DNA of 64,000 nt from Sinonovacula constricta. Taxonomy: Eukaryota; Mollusca; Bivalvia; Cardiida; Solecurtidae. Of the stretch, positions 49,801 through 61,800 are shown in pieces (position 1 is the first letter of the stretch; every line of letters begins with the position of its first letter). Below the pieces are notes generated by a model. It was not told the origin of the DNA. It worked only from the letters and a program-made list of their open reading frames with translations, and did not search any database. Location: NCBI GenBank assembly GCA_007844125.1, contig CM017563.1, positions 30,122,328 through 30,186,327 of the forward strand. Direction: 5' to 3'. A program made the translations under genes and the position numbers.

Positions 49801-52800
49801 TGACATTGGACTTGAAGGTGGTATCCGACAGTTTGCCTGTACCAAATCCATGTAACAAAACCTTACCATTGCGATGGGGAATAAGGGCATAATTTCTGCA
49901 TAAACTCATACTTTAGTATAAGTAAAGATGGTTTGAAAACGGTCTACATTGTGAGATAGTACAAATCACGATAAAAACACTCTAAAAGTGAAATCATTCC
50001 AAATCTATACATAGGCACGATTGTGATCTCTGCTAAAAATAGATACCAATGTCAGAGCGGATAATCCAGATGACAATATAATGTAATCTCAAAAGTGAGT
50101 TGTCGGTTGGTTTTCCTAGTTAAAAATAGCTAACTGTGCAGCATGACTCAGACCTGTTTGCAATGAGGAACTGGGATTTATGTTTTACTGTTCATGCTGA
50201 TCTAGGGCAGCAATAAGCAGCATTTTGCAAGATCTTTTCAGGTAACAATGACTTTTTTGGCTATTTAAGAAAAAAAATATTTTGGTCCAAACTGTCAAAG
50301 AGCACCTTTAAAATCACAATAATAATTTTATTTGAACAGTCGAAAGTATTTTTAGAGAAGCATTTGTATAACAGGTTGAAGCTGGAAAGCTTTTTTCAGA
50401 TCATAAAATAAATGAAGATAAGCATACTTTTTTTTGTAAAATATGGCATATAGTATATACAAACTGAAAAAGGAAAGATTCTGGAAAAAAAGAAGTAATA
50501 TCATTAATGACTAAGTTATTTTTTTTTAGATCAATACACTGCAGAAACAAGTGAATTCTCTGTTAAAAAGAAACAACTTTCCATGTTAAAAAAAATAATA
50601 AAACTTTAGATCTTTAGAATGTATCTGAAGTCAAGATTTCAATTGTATAAAAGGTTTCAAAGTTTGATTAAAAAATATTTAGTTTGGGGTGAAATGCATT
50701 TCTAAACACCTGATTGGTTAAGATTTTAGATGAAATAAAAACTGACCAGATAACTGAAAACCTCCTAAGACTCAAGTTTAAAGGGACATAAACTCCAACA
50801 CTGACATAAGACTGGTTCACACACATGCTTTCAACCACAAATGAACACTTTTTTTCACAAATGCATAAATTATTTTACATCCATTGACTTTCCACTGTAC
50901 AAAACTGGATAGTTACAAACAGACAGCAATTCAAACTTCAAGTTCAAAACAACAGCAGACCAAACATAAAGCAAGACCTCTATGAAACTTTCAAACCAAA
51001 TCAAATATTTTAACATTTCTTTGAGAAAAAATTTACTCATTATGACATTTTGTTTTCTCTTTGACAAAACAAATCTGTATCTTCAAACCAAGAATGTGGT
51101 AACTGACATTTTAGAAATGGTAGCATATCTTTTTGTATCTGCCATGCATTTGTCAATTGAATTTTTCAACTTTAATACAATTCCAACATATTTGTACAAA
51201 AAATTAACAATAAAAGTTTATTTTTAAAAGATAATTCTAAAATAAAATCCATATATGGAGTAAATGAACACAAAACTTGAAAATATTTTTAAAAAATCAA
51301 TCCACAACAGATTCCACTAGCTTTAATAATAGAGTATAGTTGAGCTATATGGGGGTACAACACCTCAACATCAGCTACAGGGCTATATAATTCACCAAAA
51401 CAACATTGAAAGCTCAGCCTCTAGTTTACATAGCGTAGGTACAACCTGACAGGGCAGTCTCCTCTGAAGGGTTATTGTTTCCGACATTTATATATACCCC
51501 GGCTCACAGACAGGATTCTTGTCCGGATAAGCATAGAGGGGTCTATCATTGGTTCAGTAGGGCTGTCGTGGTATACCGGTGTATTGCGATACTGGGTAAA
51601 GTCAATACAGTACTGCGATGCACAAAGTACATACCGGTTTTTACGATATTTTGTAAACTGTTTGCTGCCACCATTTTGTGCATCCCAAGTCAAAGATGCT
51701 TGTATTAATGTAAAGCGATCACTGATAACTGATGAAAATGAAGTCTGATGTCAAATACATGTTAGGAGTGTTTATTCTAAACCGCTCGGGAAATGCGGTG
51801 TACTTGATTTGCCTTTGCGGTATTCATGCCAATAAGAGTTTTAACTAGATTTGACATTTTATTTGAAAATTTCATTTCTGGATTTAAGTAAAACAAATGT
51901 TACATTGAAACTTGAATCTATTGGAATTAAAATTTACTAAAAGCAGACAAATTGTTATAGGATAGTTCGTTGCATAACACTTAGAACATTATCATAACCT
52001 TTTGTTCGGCATTTCAATCAAACATTTTAATTGGGTGAAAAGCTCCTTATAATAGTTTGATCAAATATGGCAATATATCATGGTACTCTTTAAGAGAAAC
52101 GTGACAGCCCTAGTTCATTAGGTGTGTTTTTAATAGAAAAACATGGTGTTTTATTAAAAAATATTTCTTTTTTTTCTGTTCAAAAACTTCAAATTACTTG
52201 TTTCTTGAGTTTTTATGCAACATAGGTATATGAATTCAATACTAAAGTATGTTTGACAGTTTAAGGTAACAGTAGTTTCAAAACGTTGACTTTTTGTCTG
52301 TTGTCATTAAATTTTGACCAGCTTTAATAAATCAGGTTTCCATTTTATTCGCCTTGATTATTTGCCTTGATTACTAAAGTCACTTATAAGTAAATGCAAT
52401 ACAGTAAATGAAATTGACTTTTTTTCCAATTCTGATTTCTTTCTAAATTCATTTTCAGTCAAATGATCTTTTGTAGCCCGAGCCAGTGACAGCTAAAACT
52501 GTAATGCACCAGCAGTAGAAATAAGTGTCTAGTGCAGAAAAGGCCCCATTACACGCCCAGATTGGGTAGTGCAATATTTTACCAAGCTATGCAATAGCAT
52601 ATGCAATTGTCTTTTTTATCTTAAAGCTTTAATTATGGACTGGCAATAGACTTTCTTGCAAGTCTGTTACATGAACTGGTTTGTCCAATCAGTTTAAAGC
52701 ACATGGTGAGCAGCTGACCTTCTTTACACAGAGCATGTGCTTTTGTCAGTTATACTGTTGAGCACATGACATAAATGGAACCTGTCAATCTATCAATAGG

Positions 52801-55800
52801 GGGAGGAGTGTCATACTGACTGGCATGAGGGTGGGGACTACATGTACCAATGTATAATACATTTACATTTGTCCTTTTAGATACTTTTATGAAGAAAGTT
52901 TAAACAAAGATTTCTACCAAACAGTCAGGTTTTTGTTGTAAAACCCTCCTTTAAGGCCCTGTGCAACAGTGAATTTCCATGTTTTTACAGTCTCAAAACA
53001 ATTACGAAGTGACAAGATGACATTTATCTTGATAAAGTTAATGAAATTAAAAACAAACAATTTGTTAACAAAGACATTTGTTGCTAAATGTAAAATACTT
53101 AAAGGATAAAAAAAATATGGCAGTGTGCATGGTTTGGAATCGAGGGCTCCACAATTATAGTCTGGAACATATCCACTAGATCAATCAGACTGAACCTAAT
53201 GCAGGTATTACAGAAGTACAAGGTTTTTGCAACTGCTCTTTCTTCCTTTGCTGCCATACCATGGATTGCAAGTGCAAGTTTGGCATACCATTTCTAATTT
53301 CTATTAGTCAACCAACAGTGCTGGAGAAAAAGTCAAGATTACGTGATACAGAAGGAAATGTTGGTGTACAAATGTTGGTGAGAAAGAAATGTTATATAAA
53401 TGGATTCTTCCATCCTGATTATAAGTTGTCATGCAAAAGAAGAGAGATGGACTCTTTATCCATCTTCATAAAAAAAACTGAGGTAAAAAAGGGATCAGAC
53501 AGCATCATGTGAGATTTAAGGAAGTCAACTTGTGTGTGAAAAAAAAGTAATATTCTGTGCAAAACTCTTTATAAAACAATTTTCTCTGAGGAAGATTTGG
53601 AGAAAAAAAACACTCCACCAAGCCAAGCAAAAGACAGATGCAGCCCGCGCAACTACTAGAAGAGCACATTGCGGGATGGAAGATAAAATCGTTGTGCCAA
53701 CGACGAGCCTACCTGCGCCCCCACGTTTACTTTTATCTACACTAGATTTACTGGCAGAGGAGGAGATAGAAGTTGTGGAGGAGGTGGAGTTTTGTCTTGA
53801 ACGTCTTGGAGCCCCATTGGCTGCGCTGCTAGCAGCAGACGACGGACCGCGGGAACCTGTTGTTGCGGCACTTGCTGTTTTACGCATGTTTGTAGTCACA
53901 CGTGCAGTGGAGGACATACCTGTCCCAGATCGCTTTGATGCAGCCGACGCCGTGCTGCCAGACTTGGCAACAGATGATGCTGGGGGTTGTTGGTACACCA
54001 TGGACCTAGTGGGGGTGGACCGCTTCCTGTCATCTTCGCTGCTCGTGCTGCCTGATGACCTCTGAACATCAGGAAAACAATTGAAAATTTGTTAGTGTTC
54101 AAAGTGTTGATGAAATTTTTGTTTCTGTTGGTGTATGAATGTTGACATTCTGTTATATAAAAAATAAAGTAATAAGCTTTCTTGCTTGTGGGTAGGCATT
54201 TTTATTATATTTTATGCTATATAAGAATTTTGCTTGGGTCTGCTTTGTCCACGATATCTCATTTCCCACAATATGCCTTTTTTCAGAAGTGATTCATCTC
54301 TTTGAAAAATCATTTCTCATTCAGAACATTTCTGTAAATGATTACTACAATGAGAATGGAAAAAGAGCTGCTCAATCTATTGCCCTCTTTCTTGTTGTTT
54401 TTTACAAACTTCATTTATAATTAACAATATTTCACACTTTCAAAATCTGTGACTGCAAATAATCATACAAACATTATGAATGACTCCATAACTAAGTTGC
54501 ACTTTCAAATTAATTATTTGACAATTTAATCATTCAATTACATAGTTAAATTATTTCAATTTTACCCTTATTTTCAATGAATACAATGAAGGTTAAATTT
54601 GAGACACCAGGAAAATCACTTATCCTGAAAGTTGGTTCACACCTACTGAAAATTAAAGAATGTAACACATCCTCATACAGTAAGACTTCACCAATTTATT
54701 AGCAAATAATTTGATGTTAAAATGTGTTCAGCTTACGGATTTCAAAAAATATAAAAAGAAAAATAAATCATTTATTTATACAAGTGTCGCCTTTTATCAA
54801 ATAGTTATCAAAGTTAGAAGCTAAATCATAAAGCTTGGTTGGCCAGTTATACCCAGATGAGAAACCAAGTTCAAGAATTTGTGTTTTAGATTTTGGTTGC
54901 CCACTAATACCCAAATGGGAAACCAAGTTCTAGATTTTGGTTGCCGACTAATACCCAGACAGGAAATCAAGTTCTAGATTTTGGCTGCCCATTAATACCC
55001 ATATGGGAAACCAAGTTCTAGATTTTGTGTTTTAGATTTTGGTTGCCCACTAATACCCAAATGGGAAACCAAGTTCTAGATTTTGGTTGCCCACTAATAC
55101 CCAGATGGGAAACCAAGTTCTAGATTTTATGTTTTAGATTTTGGTTGCCCACTAATGCCCAAATGGGAAACCAAGTTCTAGATTTTGATTGCCCACTAAT
55201 ACCCAGATGGGAAACCAAGTTCTAGATTTTGGTTGCCCACTAATACCCAGATGGGAAACCAAGTTCTAGATTTTGATTGCCCACTAATACCCAGACAGGA
55301 AATCAAGTTCTAGATTTTGGCTGCCCATTAATACCCATATGGGAAACCAAGTTCTAGATTTTGTGTCTTAGATTTTGGTTGCCCACTAATACCCAGATAG
55401 GAAACCAAGTTCTAGATTTTGGTTGCCCACTAATACCCAGATGGGAAACCAAGTTCTAGATTTTGGTTGCCTGGCTTCATGGTTACGAACCCATTGACTA
55501 AAAGTCCAAAAATAATTTCTATTTTGTATTGAAGGGAATGATGAGGTGCAGGTGACTAGGATAAAATAAATTGAAAGGAAGTAACCCCACTAATTTATTG
55601 AATGAAATAAGATTTTAATAAGATTTATGAAATAGGCAGTCATTTTTTGTAATTAAGAGAATACAATATACCAAACCAAAGCTATTTCTTAAATATAATT
55701 ATTGTTATTTGTAATGTTCTCATTTTTACTTAAATCACATAACAATGATCATTTTGGTAATGTCTGCTTATTATAGGTTTTGGAAGATCCAAGGCAAATG

Positions 55801-58800
55801 CTTTCGTAGATTCACAGTGCTCCACAGGCCAGATAAAAGGACCTTTCTACATTAAAAATTCTCTCCCTGACCAAGATTTGAACATGTTGGGTCAAGGACT
55901 GAGGACTTACAAGTATTACCTGTAACTGTTCTCTCCTAACCACCCCACTGAATTTATTAAACTTATAGTATAATAGACTGTTACCCTGTTGATGAGGTTG
56001 TTGGCTGCCTCCTTCTGTATGGTCCTCAGTCTCTGCTCCCCTCCCTTCCCTGCCGATCCCACGCCAGACCCCTTCAGGCTTGACTGCGACCGACGAATCT
56101 CTTCATCCTGTCAAAATAATTCAATATATAATTTGCACCGGACCTGGAAGGGTAATGAGTAGAGCTTCGGCTCCAGGTACAATAAGCCTCAGGTTCGATC
56201 CCAGGCCGTAACATACCAATGTCATAAAAAAATGGTAGAGGTATAGCTCCCTTGCTAGCATTTAAGCAAATATAAGGAAAGTTCCACGACTGGTTGGCCC
56301 AGTGTTGGGATAATGTGACTGAGTGTGGTATCATGCCAGGTGTTCACGGCATGCTATACGCATTTAAGGCAGCACTATATCTGCGTCACGTGCACACTGT
56401 CTCCAGATAACTGAAGTACTGTTGGTGGGACAATAAAGCCAATAAACATAAACTTAATATTATATAATTTATTAACAAAAAATGTCACAGTACAGCGCAC
56501 TTGTCTGTAAAATTTATTGATAGTGCATGCACAAAATTTTAACCTGCATATATATAGCACTGAAACCCCATTTCTAACAAAGTCTGTGCAGGAACTATTA
56601 AACATGACTAAGTTTGTTTGTTGGATTTATCTTCCCAAAATCTTTCAGTAATCCAGAAATGGTGTCAACTTAAAGCATGTAAAGGGCCGCCTTCACTGTA
56701 AAAAACATGCCATGAACACCGAAACCAGACCCACTCCAATTTTCCTGACACCAGGTCCTCTCGTCAATGAAGCTCATTTTTATTTGTTTTGCCCACTACT
56801 TTATGATTTAAAGGACATCAACAATGAGCCATAACCAATACCTCTTTTGTAATATTAAATACTTACAAACCAAATGTGCCTTCTTAATAAAAATTGATTA
56901 AAATATGACAAGGGCTATAACTAAAAATAAGTGAATATCAACCAAAAGAAAACTTTACCTGTATTTTGATATAATGTACTTATTAACAACATGTCAAATT
57001 TGATGAGAACTTAAAAAGTTTATTGACAGAAAATGAAATATCCACAAACATTTCATTTATGAATGATTAAAATTAAGCCATATCAAAAGAAAATAAATTT
57101 TAAATATTTATTTTTCTCACCTGATTCATATTGCTTTTCTTTGCAGTTGGAACACCCGATCTGCTGGAACTAGATGTTGTTGACGACACCGATGATTTCC
57201 TATCACCAGTTGGCTTGGCAACCTTTGAGGGGACCATCGCTGCCGATGGCGACTTGTCGCCCTGTTTGACTTTCCGTTGACTTGAGGCTTGTAATGATGT
57301 AGACCTATCTGCCAGAGAGCCATTGGTCGAAGCGACACTTTGAGGTGGTGTCATGTAGATGGCACTGTTGGGACTCGAGTCTGTGGATGGATGGGTGGGC
57401 GTTGAACCATTTATACTAGGAGACTCGTCCACTGGGCCACTGGAAAAGAAGAAGAAACATATTACAAGGAGTTACAAGTTTAGGTCTCTATCCTATTAGA
57501 GATATGTCCAAAAGGATACGAATGTGCCTGCCTTTTAGTTTAAAATACCCAAGAAATTGCTAATATTAGCTATAAAGTAAGCAATGTCAAACATTTTTTC
57601 ATCCTATACTTAAAACCCAAACATGAATAAAATCTGTTAAAAATAAAAATTAATTGACTGGATATAAAAAATCCATGGACGCACACAAGAACAACCTGAC
57701 CAACAGTGTATTACCCCTTCTACCATTCTTTTTTATGGAGAGGGATAAACATGTAGATTTTGTAACCAGTGCCTTACTTTGTGAGTGTTCGTGGGGGAGC
57801 CCCAGGCAGCCTCTGGTCAGACGTCGTTCGTCTGTACGTCTGTTCTGTTCTCCGCTCTTCCTTAAAGCTGCTACTGGAAGTCAAGCCTGGCTTCCTACAC
57901 ACAGAAATACAAGACATCTAATGCAATACAATCATCCTAAAAGCATGCCTGACAGTATAGTTCACTTTTTGAGGACAGTATCAGCATATTAAAAGTTATG
58001 TCCATAACCTTATGTAGTAGTCAAGTCACACTGCAGATAAAGTCCTCAGTAAGCAGACAACAGTTTCAGGCATGCTCTTATTATTCTGTGTGTGAATTAA
58101 ACAGTGAAACCTTTTTGGAGTAACACCATTTCTTTTAGTGTTGTAGAATTTAGCAGTCCACCAACAATTAAAATACAGAGACGGTTTTAATTTGATTCAT
58201 ATATAGTGCTGTCTCCAAAGTGATTGCATATTAAAACATTTATATCAATCTTATTCAATTCCAGAAAATGGCATCATAGAACTGATGGTACATCAGTTCT
58301 GCTGTTAAAAAAAAGACTATTAAAAATAACACAAACCATGAGGAAAAAGAAAGAAATCCCAAACAAAAACTAAAAATCATAAAGTAATGTTGGCAAAAGA
58401 TAATGTGTACAATGTCAAATTAGTAAAGTAACTTAGAAGAAAAAAGAAAACTAAAAACTAAATCTATGAAATGCTTGCAAAAGTGTAAAACTCATACTTA
58501 CATGCAGAAAATAAAACAAGAAGCGAAGAAATTGCTAGCATGACATGAAGTTATGCATGAGTTCTAAAAGACATCTCTGAATGTTAACTGAAAGCACAAT
58601 GCCATAAAAATAAAAGTTTTGTTTTGAAAATATATCGCAGCGACCATTAACGATCAGTAGAGCAACTTTCAACTACTTAGAGGAGGAAGATCCCTGACAA
58701 ATGTCTGTGTAGAACCATCGGCGCATCGCAAGTCAGCTGGAAGATCTTCTACATTAAGTCCTTCGCCCCAAATGGGACTCGAACCCATGCTGTGAGAGGC

Positions 58801-61800
58801 TAAGCAGTGAGAGGAGTTACAATTCAGTGACTCTACCACTGTGCCAAGGCGCAGCATAAAAGATAACTTCAACTGTTGTAGTTCAAGATTATGTACATGT
58901 AGCTTGGATGAGCTTCCTTATTATTTTCTAAAACAAATTGGAAAGTATTAATAGTACATGTAATATATTAAATGAAAACAACTAAGAAAAAAAATGTTGA
59001 AAAAACATTGGTTTTGACAATATCAAATAGCCTAAAGGTCTGTACTATATTATTTTTTGGCTTATGAAACTGGAATATTGAACACCCAGGTATTTGTTTA
59101 ATTATTATTGTCATCACCAAAACATCATAAAGACATGCATGTCTTCTTTTTAAAGCACACTGCACTTTATTTTAATTCTACACATGAGATAATCTTTTTA
59201 ATTAAGTTGTTATTGAGTTTTTTTGTGTATATACTATTTTAATAGTTATATTAAGTCATATTTACAGTTATGAAAAGCTACATAAAAACAAAATATGAAT
59301 ATATATATCTCATTTTGTGAAGGTGGCAACTCCTAAGTGGGTTTGGCAGCAGGCTTTTTTTCTAGTTACGCTATGTAAGAAATTATAAACACAATATGGA
59401 AGCTTTAAGCTAGGACAGAAAGTATAGACACAGTAAAGACATTTTAGTAAGGTAAGTAAGTGTCGATTTAATATGGAAATTTAAGGCAGGAATGAAATAT
59501 AGACACAATATGGAAATTTAAGATAGGAATCAAAGAATGGACACAATATGGACATTAAAGCTAGGTGAGAAGTATAGACACAATATGGAAATTAAGGCAA
59601 TAAAGTATAGACACAATATGGACATTAAAGCTAGGTGAGAAGTATAGACACAATATGGAAATTAAGGCAAGAAAGTATAGACACAATATGGACATTAAAG
59701 CTAGGTGAGAAGTATAGACACAATATGGAAATTAAGGCAATAAAGTATAGACACAATATGGACATTAAAGCTAGGTGGGAAGTATAGACACAATATGGAA
59801 ATTAAGGCAATAAAGTATAGACACAATATGGACATTAAAGCTAGGTGAGAAGTATAGACACAATATGGAAATTAAGGCAATAAAGTATAGACACAATATG
59901 GACATTAAAGCTAGGTGAGAAGTATAGACACAATATGGAAATTAAGGCAAGAAAGTATAGACACAATATGGACATTAAAGCTAGGTGAGAAGTATAGACA
60001 CAATATGGAAATTAAGGCAATAAAGTATAGACACAATATGGACATTAAAGCTAGGTGGGAAGTATAGACACAATATGGAAATTAAGGCAATAAAGTATAG
60101 ACACAATATGGACATTAAAGCTAGGTGAGAAGTATAGACACAATATGGAAATTAAGGCAATAAAGTATAGACACAATATGGACATTAAAGCTAGGTGAGA
60201 AGTATAGACACAATATGGAAATTAAGGCAAGAAAGTATAGACACAATATGGACATTAAAGCTAGGTGAGAAGTATAGACACAATATGGAAATTAAGGCAA
60301 TAAAGTATAGGTACAATATGGACATTAAAGCTAGGTGAGAAGTATAGACACAATATGGAAATTAAGGCAATAAAGTATAGACACAATATGGACATTAAAG
60401 CTAGGTGAGAAGTATAGACACAATATGGAAATTAAGGCAATAAAGTATAGGTACAATATGGACATTAAAGCTAGGTGAGAAGTATAGACACAATATGGAA
60501 ATTAAGGCAATAAAGTATAGACACAATATGGACATTAAAGCTAGGTGAGAAGTATAGACACAATATGGAAATTAAGGCAAGAAAGTATAGACACAATATG
60601 GACATTAAAGCTAGGTGAGAAGTATAGACACAATATGGAAATTAAGGCAATAAAGTATAGGTACAATATGGACATTAAAGCTAGGCGAGAAGTATAAACA
60701 CAATATGGAAATGAAAGCAAGAAAGTAAAGACACAATATCAAAATCTAAGCTAGGCAAGAAAGTACAAGAGACAATATGGTAATATAGTACTTTAAGCAA
60801 GGTTGGAAAGTAAAGACAAAATATTGAATGCCATATTTTTTTCAGTGTACACACAAAACACTTTGTTTAGAAACAGACACCTGGAAGACAACCGATTTAT
60901 TTTATAGGGATACACAAAAACCCATATTTAAGTAACAAAATGCAAAAACTAGTGTTTTAGATACAATTTTGTCTTTTGGTTATCAGAGATACAAAGGAAG
61001 TCATTTTTTCAACGCAAAAAAAACCCCCAGATCTTAAGCACTAAATGTCAAGAGTTTAAATAAAATGGCATTGTAGCAGGAAAGAAAGAGTTTGTTCCTT
61101 TGTTCCATTATACCTAGAACTGACAAGAGCTGTCCATAGACAGCATGCTCCACATGTCTCTCTGCTGGAGAGTATAATGTTAAGTGAATAAAAAACAGGG
61201 CATGACTGAGCCAAAATTCATTTAGGTATAACTTAAACATTTGAAATGGGCTTAGCTTTAGAAAGTAGACAAATATTCCTAGTTTGAACTAAATATCCAA
61301 CACTTTTCCTGAAACGGACTTAACAAAATGTTAGCCAATGCTCGCGAGAGGGTCATTACTTTATCGCCACTTTTTTCTTCGAAAAGTGGAGCTTAAAATG
61401 CATGACAAGGCACTAGGTTAAAAACGCTGATGCGAAAAAAAAGTATTTGCCTTCTATGAAGAAGACACATGCTGGGAGCTGCATGACCAGGATCTATACA
61501 TTTTGCGTTACATCTCTCTCAGCTCATTGTGTTACCTATGAATGGAGTTTATCAAGAACACAGTATTTGTAATTGAAAAATATAGCATAATAATGGCTTT
61601 AAAAAAGGAGGAAAGGGGTTCAACAAGGAGTCTTTCTGTGCACAAGTACATACCTGTAGCCTGAATAAGGATCTAGAGACATGCTGTTAGAAGGGTTGAA
61701 ACCATGCTCCCTGCTGCCATGCTCTGAGCTACCATAGCTACCATAGCCTCGGTCAGGGAGTTCAGGGGTTCTGATTGGTCCATCTCCAGGATGGCTGTCA

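Noticed and set aside
53532..54065. 177-codon plus-strand frame
   Set aside because: It is the antisense shadow of the GC-rich LRCH exon 53713-54061, which has matching splice sites and phases.
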